This document shows positions 33,713 through 44,457 of a stretch of DNA of 64,000 bases, piece after piece. The stretch is from positions 72,568,041-72,632,040 of the forward strand of contig CM077598.1 of assembly GCA_039654915.1 (NCBI GenBank), read 5' to 3'. The notes beneath the pieces were generated by a model. It saw only the letters and a program-made list of their open reading frames with translations, was not told the origin of the DNA and did no database searches. Each line of letters opens with the position of its first letter. Within the stretch, counting starts at the first letter, position 1. Position numbers and translations under genes: made by a program. This stretch comes from Aquilaria yunnanensis. Taxonomy: Eukaryota; Streptophyta; Magnoliopsida; Malvales; Thymelaeaceae.

Positions 33713-34280
33713 CACACAGAACGCGCAGCTGGCTCAGGCTGCAGAAAAGGAGGTTGCTGCCGTTCGGGAGGAGTTCCTGAAGGAAAAGGAAGAACTTTTG
33801 AAGGACTCTTCCCAGAAGATTTCTGACCTCGGCTCCCAGGTGGCGGAGCTGATTTCGGCAAACGAGGCAGTTCAAAAGGAGAAGTCAGAATCAGAGGCTC
33901 TCCTGGCGAAGGTGCTTGAGGAGAAAGCCACGCTTCAAGCCGAGGTCGAGTCTTTGAAGAAGGAGCCGGAGAAGAAGAAGATGAAGGCGCTGAAGAAGAA
34001 GGTCGCAGATCTGAAGGCGGACCTTGAAGACCTCGATGTTGAGAAGGACAAATCCGACCAGATGACCGGACTTGGTTTTCAGGACGTGTTTTGCCTTGCT
34101 CGGCATCAAGTTCTTCAAAGGTTCCCAGATTTGGACCTTTCTTTTTTGGAGGCCCTGAACATTCCCGAGGGAACTCGGTGGTCTTGGTCCAAGATCGAGC
34201 AACTGAACCTGCCCCCTTCACTTTCGGCGCCGAAGGTTGTGGAGAAGGACGCTGGAGCTGGTGGCGCCGAGAATCCTTAG
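33681..34280 (+). CDS. Chimeric open frame: D LTR start fused to C coiled coil
   Basis: The ATG that normally starts gag in the D LTR is followed by 11 LTR-encoded codons (ending GHH). It then runs in frame through the TSD into the remaining part of exon 4 of C's antisense gene. The frame is open for 199 codons to the TAG at 34278. It would encode the coiled coil and the CLARHQVLQRF C-terminal block without the N-terminal domain. It lies directly downstream of an LTR with intact G-box and TATA box. Expression is not shown by the sequence; this is an insertion by-product that may be transcribed. Confidence 0.45.
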   Translation: MTTKDEAPGHHTQNAQLAQAAEKEVAAVREEFLKEKEELLKDSSQKISDLGSQVAELISANEAVQKEKSESEALLAKVLEEKATLQAEVESLKKEPEKKKMKALKKKVADLKADLEDLDVEKDKSDQMTGLGFQDVFCLARHQVLQRFPDLDLSFLEALNIPEGTRWSWSKIEQLNLPPSLSAPKVVEKDAGAGGAENP

Positions 34281-34414
34281 TTTGTTCTAGGGCCCTTTGC
34301 CTTATTTTCTTTCTCTTTTTTACCTCTTCTTCTGGCAATCTTCCTTTTTTGTAAGCGAATTTATCTTAATAAAAGACTTTTTTTGGCTAAGTATCTTTTG
34401 CGAGATTTTTGGTC

Positions 34415-34606
34415 TCCCTTTGTCCCGAACTCATTCGCTCAAAAGACTTCGGAAAACCTTATCTGCGCTTAGCATGGCAACCTTCTTCGTGAAATTTTGA
34501 CTTGTACAACCTATGCCTAAGAATTTTGGCTAAGTCTTTCGCCAGGTTTTTTGTTTCCCTTTGTCCCGAACTCATTCGCTCAAAAGACTTCGGAAAACCT
34601 TATCTG
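34415..34606. repeat. 51-bp direct repeats in C spacer
   Basis: Exact 51-bp copies at 34415-34465 and 34556-34606, containing GTCCCGAACTCATTCGCTC and AAGACTTCGGAAAACC. They lie in the gene-free spacer (34281-34720) between the ends of the antisense gene (plus) and pol (minus). The spacers of D and, more weakly, A hold related units. Confidence 0.88.
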
Positions 34607-34725
34607 GTCGGCCACTTTTGCGGAATTCGCACTTCTTATGCTTAAGACTTTTCGGCTAAGAAACTTTCGTACTTAGAGAATTTTTCTAACTTGTACGGTA
34701 CTATCTTCTTCGCCGAGATCCTAAG

Positions 34726-35592
34726 TGATAGCCAAATGCTATCGCCTCAATCTGGCCGAACACCCTGCCACAACAATGGCCAGAAGAACTGGCGCTTCCC
34801 GGGAACAGGTGGAATCATGCACCTCGGGAGATAGCCGGAGAGCTCCGAGCCTCGGCACGCCAGTAAAACTTGAGGACTCCATTCGCCCCCCAAGGTTGTG
34901 AACAGCGCGCCTTCGGAAAAGTGGCACCAGACATTGCTGCCCGAACATGATATCCCCGAAGGCGGAACCCCCTGGAACTGGGAACCCCCGAACTGAGGGT
35001 ATGCTTCCTGAAGAGGCTCTGTCCGAACTAGAGGACGACCTCACCCAGGGACCTCGGGAGTACGGCAGGCGCATTTATGGAAGCATTTAAGGAAGACTCT
35101 GACACGTCCCACCACAGACGTAAAAAGTCACCCTGACGCGCAGACGCCATCAGAATCACATCATGGCCCGTCTCAGCACAAGGCTCGAGGCGAGCTGGTT
35201 ACCAACTATCTGTCCCCTACGCCCAGAAGTTCAGGAGCATCCGACCGCACACGTGTCATGATCTGAACGGGCTAGGTATTCCTATATATACAGGAAATAA
35301 ATACTTGACAGGAAGTTGGTAGGCCGGATATACAGCTCCCACACTCTGAGAAAATACCAGGCGAGACTTTTCTGCCTTTCTCTTTGAGCTAGTAACTTTC
35401 TCCTTTTTCCGGCCACCACTGACTTGGGCGTCGGAGGCTCCCCCCCCGGAAAAACACTCCGGGGGCCTCCTAACCCTGTTTACCAGCTTTTCAGGTACTC
35501 TCCTTGGGGCGACCAACCTTCCAGGCGTTCTTCCTCCTAGAAGTCTCCTCAACAGTCATCATGACTCACAACGATGAGGCCCAAGGCCATCA
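34726..35592 (+). mobile_element. Solo LTR G, inserted at C pol stop codon
   Basis: An 867-bp Tat LTR, TGATAGCCAAATGC to GGCCATCA, with perfect TSD CTAAG (34721-34725 and 35593-35597). The TSD includes the TAG that ends C's pol, so the stop codon is kept on the pol side. G-box ACACGTGTCA at 35249-35258, then GATCTGAACGGGCT and a TATATATA box. Close to the E LTR. Opposite strand to C. Confidence 0.95.
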
Positions 35593-38500
35593 CTAAGTAT
35601 AGAATTTTCTCAAGGCGTCCGAATGCCACGTATTTTTTAATTCTATACCTTCGGAATCGCCGAGCTTGTACACCCCTTTTCGTACTTCGGCAAGGATCAG
35701 GTAGGGACCTTCCTAGTTCGCGCGAAGTACCCCGTGGGATGGCCTATGAGGTGCAAATTCAGCCTTTCAGAGAACGAGGTCTCCTTTCTTTATTCCTTTT
35801 GGCCTGGCACGCAAGTTTATGGCCATGGCCACTCTCTGCTGAAAACCCTTTCTTCTCAGCTCCGCTATTTCTCTATGTTCGCCGACAAGGTCGAGCTTGG
35901 TTCTTAGGCCGAGGTCATTTCTACTTTCATCAAAAACCTGTACTCGGATTGATGGTTGCACTACCTCGATTGGGATGATGGCCTCTGTACCAAAAATGAG
36001 TGAAAAAGGCATCTCCCCTGTTGCTCTTCGGGGTGTTGTTCGGTAGCTCCACAGTACACTTCGGAGCTCTCCTGGCCATTTCCCTTTTGCTTCCCCTAGC
36101 CTTTTCTTCAGACCGTCTTTTATGGTCCTGTTAGATACTTCTACCTGCCCATTGCTTTGTGGGTGAGCTACTGGGGCGAAGTGCATTTTTGTTCAGAGGT
36201 CATTGATAAATTCCTGGAACCCTTTGTCTATAAACTGGGATCCATTATCAGCTACTAGTAACCTTGGTACACCAAACTTGCATACGATGTTCTTCCATAC
36301 GAACCTCTGCACTTCTTTTGCAGAGATAGTAGCCAATGGTTCCGCCTCGACCCATTTGGAGAAATAGTCTACTGCTACTACGCAGAATTTAACGCCTCCA
36401 GGCGCTGTTGTGAGTGGTCCTATGAGGTCTATGCCCCAGACTGCAAAGGGCCAGGGATAGTCAGCCGAAGTCACCATTTCCGAGGGTGTTCTCTGGATTT
36501 TTGCGTGTTTTTGGCAGTTGGCACATTTTCGGACGAACTGCCTAGCGTCCTTTCTCAGGGTAGGCCAAAAGTATCCTTGGCGCAGTATTACTGCCGCCAG
36601 GGCATCGGTTCCAATGTGTGAACCACAAGCACCTTCGTGGACTTCTTCGAGGATCATTTCAGTATCCTCTTCGCCAACACACCTCTGTAACAGATTTGCA
36701 TATCCCTGCCGATACAGTTCTTCGCCTATTAGGAAGAATCGCCCGGCGCATCTTTGCTCTTTTGAGGCCTCGATGGGGTCTTCGGGGAGCGCATTGTTCG
36801 CATGATAATCTTTATTGGGTCTTTCCAGCCTTTTTCTGAAGTTACTATGCTCAGTACTTCAATGCTCGGTCGGCTTAGTACCTCGTTGTATGTTTTTGAC
36901 TTCGACAAGCAGTCTGCTTCGGCGTTATCCCGTTGAGGTACGTTTTCGATCCCTATGGTGTCGAACTCTCGAATGAGCTTTGTCACCAGTTCGTGATATT
37001 TTGCCAAGATTGGGTCCTTCGCCCCATAGTCTCCTGCTGTTTGCCGAACTACTAGCTGGGAATCGCTGTCGGCTTTTAGATTTTGCACGCCAATTCTTCT
37101 GGCTAGGCGCAATCCTGCTATGAGGGCTTCATACTCAGCCACATTATTGGTGATGTTAAGCTGAACTTAATAACCTTCATTACTTCAAGGCCTTCGGGTC
37201 CTCTGATAATTACCCCAGCTCCTTGGTGTTTGGACCCCGAGGCTCTGTCGACATACAAAGTCCACTCTGGCTCACCTTCGCTTGGACCTGGATGGTTATC
37301 TTCGGTGGTTGGTACTTCGGCAATGAAGTCTGCCAGAGCTTGAGCTTTTATGGCTTTTCAAGGTTCATAAGTGATGTCGTGTTCGCCAAGCTCTATGCAC
37401 CATTTGCAAAGCCTACCCGAATGATCAAATTTTCTCATGACATCACGCAGAGGTAGACTACTTCGGACGATGATAGGGTGAGCCTGAAAATATGGCCGCA
37501 ACCTTCTTCCTGCTAGTACCAAGGCATATATAGCTTTTTGCAACAAAGGGTACCTGACTTCGGCGCCATGCAGGGATTTGCTTACGTAGTAGACTGGCCA
37601 TTCCTACGCCTCCTCTTCTTTCACAAGGACCGAGCTTACGGCTTTTTCTGTGATGGCGAGGTATAACACGAGGGGTTCTCCCTCGCGAGGTTGCCGCAAA
37701 GTGGGCAGGCCGGCTAAATAGATTTTGAGTTCCTCCCAGGCCTTTTGGCAGTCTACACCCCAATGATGGTCATTGCTCCCGAGGTTGTCCTCCTTTTTTG
37801 CTTCCTTAGTGAGGACTTTGAAGAATGGTCGACACCGGTCTCCATATCTGGAAATAAACCTGCTGAGGGAGGTTATCCTTCCGGTGAGCCTCTGCACGTC
37901 TTTTATTGTGGCAGGAGTTCGGAACTCGAGTAGAGCCCTAATTTTTTCTGGGTTGGCATCGATACCTCTTTCTGATACCATGTACCCAAGGAACTTTCCC
38001 GAGGTCACTCCGAAGATGCATTTTTCGGGATTAAGGCGGATCCCGAAGGCTCTGAGCTGGTGGAAAGTTTCCTTTAGATCTACGACGTGGTCGCCAGGCA
38101 GCTTGCTTTTGACTATCATGTCGTCCACATATACTTCCATGTTTCTCCCTATTTGGTCATTGAAGACCTTGCTCATTAACCTCTGGTAGGTGGCTCCTGC
38201 GTTTTTGAGTCCGAAGGGCATCCTGATGTACCAATATGTTCCTCCTTCGGTGATGAAGGCGGTTTTTTCTTCATCTTCAGGGTCCATCCTTATTTGGTTA
38301 TACCAACTGAAGGCGTCTAAGAAAGTTAGGAGCCCGTATTCGGCAGTTGAGTCTACCAATTGGTCTATCGGTGGGAGAGGGTATGAATCTTTCGGGCAAG
38401 CATCGTTCAAGTTTCTGAAGTCGATGCACATCCGAAGTTTACCGCTTCCTTCTTTTGTGGCAACTGCCACATTGCTTAACCATTCAGGCTACTTGACCTC

Positions 38501-41086
38501 CCTGATGACATCGGCTTCTAACAGTCGTTGGACTTCGGTTTTGACAAAGTTACTTTTATGAGCCGAGATGCCTCGCTTCTTTTTCCGGACAGGCTTTGCT
38601 TCCGGACTTACTTTGAGGCTATGTTGAATTATGTCAGAGTTTACCCCTGGCATATCTTTCGGCGAGTATGCAAACAGATCTTTATTTTTCAATAGAAAAT
38701 ATACAAGTTTTTCCTTGTCACCTTCGGCCAAGTTTTTCCCTATTCAGGTTTTTTGGCCTAGGACAAGTTCTACTTCTTCCATTTCCGCCTTCGCGGGATT
38801 ATCTGCCTCGCCCTCTTTTGGTGCTTTTGCTTCCACAGCTTGCGCGAAGTTATTTGCTGGAGCCTTTCGTGCTTTGACGAACACCTTCCTTACTTCGCCT
38901 TGATCTATGAAGATTTCCGCATCTCCATCCTTGGCGGCAAAAGTGACGGTTAAGTATTTGACATCAAGCCGAATGTGCAGGTTTCCCTATGTCTGTCTTC
39001 CAAGGATGGCGTTGTACGATGAAGGGACATCCATAACGATGAACATTGCCATTGTGGAGGCGTACAACTCTGCTGTCCCAATCACCGAAGTCCCTTTCAG
39101 CATCAAAGGGAGATAGATCCATCAGAGGACGGGCAGCTCGGACGGAGCTACCCCGAAGGTAGGCGAGGTGACGGGCTTGAGGTCGCTGCTAGATACACCC
39201 AACCTTGGCAGCAAGTGTGAAAACAGGACATCAGCATTTGATCCGTCGTCAAGGAACACTCTCTTGATGTCCCAGTTTCCTATTCTCACCATGATCAATA
39301 ATGGGTCGTCGTGCGGAAAAATGACGGCGGAGCCATCCTTTCGAGCCAGCTTTTTTGTTGGACCTTGATACTCCATGACTGCTATTTCTCTGGCCTTCCT
39401 CTTTCTTTCCGAGGATGGCAGTCCCGTCATAATTGTTTGTATAATTCCTACTGGAGGTGGGGGCGCCTTTTCGGACTTCGGTTTCTCCGCCTGTTGGAGT
39501 CGTAGTCCTCATCTTCTGCCTTTCCTTTCTCCTCTTTTCTCCCTTTCGAGGAAGGCATGCGCAGATAACGCCGAAGTTGGCGCTGTTTTATCAGCGACTC
39601 TATATACTTTTTCAATTGGAAATAGTCTTCGGTGTCGTGACCGTGGTCGCGATGAAACTGGCAGAACTTCTTCATATTCTTTCTATTGTCGGTGGTCATG
39701 GCCCGTGGCCGTTGAACCTAATTTCCCTGCCTTTCCATTCTCATGAGGATGTTAGTCCTTGTGGTGTTCAGGGGTGTGAAAATGGGGAGTTTCCTTCCTC
39801 GCGTTCTCCGAGGTCGGCCTGCCTGTTCGGTGGGATACCGGGTTTGCTGGCTGGACCCTTCGGCCCGGGTGTGATCTGACTTTGGTCCGCCCATTCTCAG
39901 TTCTTTGGCTGTCATGTGTGTTCGGCCCTTCGGTAGAATTCACCCAGCGTGTCCGGGGAGTCTTTGGAGAATTCGTAAAACAGCTGCGAGTCCCTCCGAA
40001 GGCCCCGTGTCATCGCGAGGATGCGTACTTCGGGCCGAAAGTCTGGGACACTCAAGGCCTCTCTGTTAAATCTCTCGACATAGTCGCGGATGGTCTCTCC
40101 AATTCTTTGCGCTACGTTGAACATCTGCACCGGCATCTTCGCCGTTGGCCGACTTCCAATAAATTGCTGTGTGAAGGCTGTGGATAACTCCTGGAACTCC
40201 GTGATGGTTCCTGGGGCCAATGAATTATACCAGGCTATTGCTGGTCCAGTGAGAGTAACCTCGAAGCATTTGCACAGGGTAGCGTCGTCGGCACCGTGCA
40301 TCATCATGCTGCGTCTATACTTGGTAAGATGGGCCTGTGGATCAGTACGGCCATCGTAAGTTTCCAGCCGAGGTACTCTGAAATCACCTGGCACGGCTGC
40401 CTCAACTACGTTTTGGGTGAATGGGGACTCACCCCCACAAAAGGTTCCAGACAGCCTAGCCCAGACGGGTTTGCAGGCCACCTGTTTCTCCACTCTGTCC
40501 AACCTCACCAATATTTTCTCCATGAGGATCGTGGCGCTAGGTTCTTCTTCTGGCAGGGGGGATGGTCGGTGCCTCTTCGGAGAGCGAGTTCGGCGCTGAG
40601 GGGATGGGGACCTCGCCTCAGGTGACTGGCTCCCCTGTTTGTGATTTTGGGTCGTCTTGACCCCGCTTGTCCCGCGAGCCGTGCCCCGACGGGCATGTTT
40701 TCTGTTGAAGACTCCTCCCGTGGGTCTCCGGATCCCGAACTACGATGAGTTGCTTTGGGACTTTTTTCCCAAGGGTGTGCTGGCGAAGGATTCCTTTGGG
40801 CTTAAGCTTGTTGCGGCCACCTTCGGTCTATCTGTTGTGTCATTTCAGCCACAACAGAATGTTGAAAGTCACACAGGAAGCTCATGGTTATGACCAGATG
40901 GTGCTCTTCCTCATGCGTGGAAGTCCCTGGGGGGGCTTGCTCAGTGGCCGGTTGGACTTCAGGCACGGATGGGGACCTCGGGAGTCCCTTGTCCTTAGAA
41001 CGTCGAGTCTCAATGACGGTGACCTGAGGATGCGTTCCCACAGACGGCGCCAAATGATGTCCTGAAACATCTTCACTGGAAGGCAT
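35593..41086 (-). pseudogene. Element C gag-pol
   Basis: Starts at an ATG inside the LTR (41086), reads GHHLAPSVG through the primer site, and ends at the TAG at 35593-35595. Gag capsid part is open 40523-39912. The zinc knuckle near 39660 has a Tyr in place of the last Cys (HDTEDY, where A, D and J have HDTEDC). Protease DDGSNADVLF lies near 39250. RT and first RNase H are open 38470-37604 with YVDDM, ended by TAG where D has CAA (Gln). The second RNase H (AEYEAL, SDSQL) lies in 37142-36729. Integrase 36657-36193 has its two Asp motifs; a TGA precedes the NGQVEVSN part, which continues 36186-35767. Several stops, so not functional, but it has the longest intact RT in the window. Confidence 0.93.
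41035..41052 (-). other. Element C primer-binding site
   Basis: Minus strand TGGCGCCGTCTGTGGGAA, two bases after the LTR end at 41055. Confidence 0.88.
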
Positions 41087-41815
41087 AGTGACCTCTGGGA
41101 GGACTTCCTGTGAGGGGGAGCGTCTGGAGTTGAAGTTTCCCAGGGGAGTGTGCCTGTAAAGCTCAGAGAAAAGGGTTAGGAGGTCCCCGGGGTGCTTTTC
41201 CGGGGAGGAGCCTGCGACGCCCAGGTCAGTTTCCTGATGAGGTAAGAGGGAAGCACTAGAGTTTTTAGTGGGCTTGCCTGTGTTTTCTCAAGGGGGAGGA
41301 GTCCAACCGTTTGCCAGGGTCTCTTTCCTGGTATTTATAGAGAAGCCCAGCCCGTTCAGATGACGACACATGTTCGGTCGGATGTTCTCTGAGTTTCTGG
41401 GCGTAGGGGGCGAGTAGCCGGTGGCAGGCTCCTTGAGTCTTGAACCGAGACAGGTCGTGACAAGACCTGGACGGTGTCGACATGTCAAATCGCCATTTGA
41501 GGTGACATGTAGCGTCTGTGGGCGGCATGTCGGAGGCTCCTTAAATGCTCATACCGTACTCCCAAAGTCCCTGGACAAGGTCGTCCTCTGGCATGGACGG
41601 TGCCCCTTCGGGAAATGTGCCCGTAGGTCGGGGGAGTTCCCTGATTCAGGGTTCCGCCTTCGGGGAGATCCTCTTCGGCTTGCAATAGCTGTTTCTCTAT
41701 CTTTGAAGGTGATCTGGTTAGTACCTCGGGGGGGGGGGGGGGGGTTAATAGTGTCCTCGCGTTCCCTGACGTCCCGAGTTCGGGTCAGATAGAGGCGATA
41801 GCCCTTCGGCTATCA
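41055..41815 (-). repeat. Element C 5' LTR
   Basis: 761 bp, complement of TGATAGCCGAAGGGC at 41815, ending GGACATCA at 41055. It contains a 17-G run (41728-41744) that is only 7 G in the 3' LTR (16961-16967). The promoter block is present with a changed G-box (ACATGTGTCG, near 41363). The gag ATG is at 41086. Confidence 0.95.
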
Positions 41816-41820
41816 AGGCG

Positions 41821-42236
41821 AAGGGACGTAACCGATGTAATGGACATGATCGTTCACCAGTCACCTGATGACACGTCTCACCTGACATGTGAAACAAGGG
41901 CACGCCTTCTGACAGCTTGTAGGCCTACGCAAGCGTAGCCCGAAGTGACGCATCTACTTGGTCAGAAGATGTGACGATTCACTGGCAGGCAACTAAAAAC
42001 TTAGAGGGGGAATATTTACCCCAGTCCAAAGACACTACTTTGGAAACATCGAGAGTTTGGTCAAAGACCCTACTTCGGGCAAAGGACACATCTTAAACCA
42101 AAAAGGGTGCCCATGCCAAAGAAGGTAACCTCGGTCAGAATTTGGCTACACTGACTCAGACGTCTGCCACCTCCAACAAAGATTTTCACATCACTTTCAC
42201 AAAGGCTTAATGCCAAAGACACAACTTCAGCTTCCC
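41821..42236. other. Element A internal, gene-free
   Basis: Continues element A's sequence upstream of its antisense-gene promoter, cut off from it by element C. It has several GAAG/CTTCGG-rich blocks as in D upstream of its promoter, but no gene. Confidence 0.6.
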
Positions 42237-42248
42237 GAGGGGGGCATG
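42237..42248 (+). other. Element A polypurine tract
   Basis: GAGGGGGGCATG directly before the 3' LTR. Confidence 0.85.
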
Positions 42249-43104
42249 TGATAACCAAAGGGCTATTACCCTTACAGAACTCCTAATTGGCTTATTGAGC
42301 ACTACCCTCAATAAGCATGTGCGACCAACTTCGGAGAAGGAGTGCCCTCACTATCGTCGGAGGGAACACTGCCTGATAGCCGAAGGGCGATGGCAACTGA
42401 GGTCTCCTGATTAGATAGCCAGAAACTACCCTCAGTGAAAGCCTAGCCCAGACCTTGAGGAACACTCATACACCACCCTCGGCAAGGTAACATGACCAAC
42501 TTCGGGAAAAGGTGTCTTTCACCACCCTCAAATATGCAAACCTACCAACCTCAAGAAAGTTGATCCACCATCCTTGATGGAGGAAAACGTCTCCTCAAGG
42601 TGACCCACTTTGCTGAAGGGCCTTCCCCAATAGCCCTCGGGGAAAATCTCTGTCCAAAGGGGTCTCATGCCCTGAAGGGGTCTCATGGAGATACGAAAAA
42701 AATGGTTAAGGAGGCTCTGACAAAGAGACCTCACACACGCCCCTACCCTCTGGCCGGAACGGCTTATGGCCTGTTGGAGATGCCTATCTCTGAAGGTACG
42801 AATCAAATCTGACTAAGCACGCATCACGATCTGAACAGGCTGTGTCAAACGGCCTCCTCCCTCCACCCTCCTATAAATACTTAGGAAGGACCTTGGTAAG
42901 AACAGGACATGGAACTCTCGCTATTTTTCCACTCTTTGTTCCTTACTCTCACAAATACTAACTTGGGCGTTGGAGGCTCCTCCCCCAGAAACACACTCCA
43001 GGGAGCTCCCAACCCTTGTTCTTCTGAGTGTTTCAGGCACCTTTATACCAGAAGTCTCTCTTCCAGGCCAATATGTCATACAACGAGGATGCCGACAGGC
43101 ACCA
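42249..43104 (+). repeat. Element A 3' LTR
   Basis: 856 bp, TGATAACCAAAGGG to GGCACCA. Clearly more different from its 5' partner than the two D LTRs are from each other. The G-box region is decayed (GCACGCATCA). ATG of the gag frame is kept at 43073. Confidence 0.94.
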
Positions 43105-44457
43105 ATTTGGATGGGCATATTTTTGTATATGTGCTATGTTTTTGTGTTTTTATGTCTTTGGATTTCAGGTGTGTTACTCAGAATTAAAGTTTCTAATGAT
43201 AAGCCCTTACTAAGTTTCTTCAAAGAGACTTACCCCTTTCTGTCAATTTCAGGAGCACCTGAAATAGAGCATTCAAACTAAGAGATTTTGTTTGAATTTT
43301 TATGTGAAATTTCAGGTATATTAAAGTCCATGTGTTTAGTTGTAAAATGGAAATTTGCATGATTTTTTAAGCACGTTGGCTATTTTTAGTAACAGTAGTT
43401 TTGGCCTTACGCAGCAGTTGGTCCCTTCAAGTTTTTGGAGTGCTTAGTGCTTTTGAAGTTCTCTAAGAAGCTAAGTGCCCGTATTAACTAAGTTATTGTC
43501 ATGTATGTGGTGCATAAATTCATGTAAATGAGTTGGGTATGTTGTATGTGTAATGTGAGAAGGATATATGGACCAATGGAGTATAGTTTGAAGTGTGTAT
43601 ACAATGCTATCCATATGTTGTTTATGGGCTATTTTGATGGCAATTTTATGAATGATGGTTAAAAGGGTTCTAAATTCATAGGAATAGCTTTCTCAGGTGT
43701 ATAAGACATGTACAGACATTACCAAGTGGGTTTTGCACCTGGAAATTGAGTGTATGAATATTATGATTTTTTGTATAGGCATAATGGTCAATAGTGCCTA
43801 AAATTTGGTACCTGGTACTCCAGCTGCCATAACTTTTTGTACATAAAAAATTTGGCTATTAAATTATGACCACATCTAGAAAATTTCAAAATGAATAACT
43901 TGGCTTTTGAGTCACTAAATTTTGTGCTCTATAGCAAGAGTTATGGCCTCTCAAAATTGGCTGATGTTGCTCAGCACTGTTGATATGGGCATTTCTACCT
44001 GGCTAAGTATAAAATCCATAATTGTAAACTTAGATGGATTTAATGCCTCAAACCTATTTCCCTATGAATTTTTAATGGCATTAAAGGGTTTAAAACCTTT
44101 AAGGCATCGGAGAACACAGGTAGAATTTGTGTTGGACATGGAGTGAAAGTTTGGACACATAAAATGCACACCAATAGCATCATGTATGTGAATGATTGTA
44201 CATGCACTTGAGAAATTTACTTAAATTCCATATTGGTTAGGAATAAAGAATTTCACTGTCGTCATTACTTCCAAATGAAATTGAATGTGAATATGTGTGT
44301 GATGGTTGAACCAAAATGCACATCATTGCATAATGACCAAGAAGGCCACTTTGGTAAATATAGTGCGCATGTTCTACTTGGCCTACAGAACATGGACTAC
44401 CTAGGGCTTGAGCTCACTAAATTTAATCACTGTGTGCAAGCACTCAGAATGGTAACA
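43105..44457 (+). repeat. LTR M, 3' part
   Basis: Resumes LTR M after the TSD ATTTG (43105-43109). It aligns with the complement of solo LTR L (about 53.6 down to 52.3 kb), for example GGCCTACAGAACAT, and ends GGTAACA at 44457, the same end as L. The next base starts element H's pol. Short open frames inside are not supported as genes. Confidence 0.75.

Larger units (their letters stand above)
17757..34280 (+). pseudogene. Element C antisense gene, four exons, split by element D
   Basis: Exons 17757-18588, 18661-19035, 19126-19385 and 19476-19590 continued at 33718-34280. The introns (72, 90 and 90 nt) are all GT-AG; the first begins GTAAGT and ends TTTTCCAG. Exon 1 carries MPVPESWQPL, the PPNSYCYFNAF...CGVFGIEP block and LPRGSGSKKY...TKDS, matching the 'putative gypsy type transposon' family (PF04195). 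Exon 2 is Lys/Ala/Glu/Pro-rich with a short basic KRKGKG stretch. Exons 3 and 4 carry WTFTKDINLYS and a coiled coil (about 100 residues with heptads such as EEFLKEKEELLKDSSQKI). The C-terminus has CLARHQVLQRFPDLDLSFLEAL. Breaks: stops at 17934, 18207 and 19371, and the D insertion in exon 4, where frame and sequence rejoin exactly. The product's role is unknown; a possible nuclear or RNA-binding role is speculation. Confidence 0.85.
14963..41815 (-). mobile_element. Tat Ty3/gypsy element C, minus strand, with nested insertions
   Basis: 5' LTR 41055-41815 and 3' LTR 14963-17038 (split by E), flanked by TSD AGGCG (14958-14962 and 41816-41820). It has a primer site, gag-pol, a spacer with 51-bp repeats, an antisense gene and a polypurine tract. 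It carries three later insertions: E in the 3' LTR, D in the last exon of the antisense gene, and G at the pol stop codon. Without them it is about 11 kb. Its LTR (751-761 bp) is shorter than those of A, D and J, so it belongs to a related but distinct subfamily. Confidence 0.95.
3768..43104 (+). mobile_element. Tat Ty3/gypsy element A, with nested insertions
   Basis: Complete element with two LTRs of 856 bp (3768-4623 and 42249-43104), flanked by the TSD ATTTG (3763-3767 and 43105-43109). Without later insertions it would be about 11 kb. The order is LTR, degenerate primer site, gag-pol (plus), spacer, antisense gene (minus), polypurine tract, LTR. It holds a solo LTR (12574-13988) and element C with all of its own insertions (14963-41815). 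It inserted into LTR M. Its LTRs and coding regions are more decayed than those of C and D, as expected for an earlier arrival. Confidence 0.95.

Noticed and set aside
17757..34280. Separate host genes at 17.7-19.6 kb and 33.7-34.3 kb
   Set aside because: They are exons of one antisense gene of element C, rejoined at the TSD of D, with equivalents in A and D.
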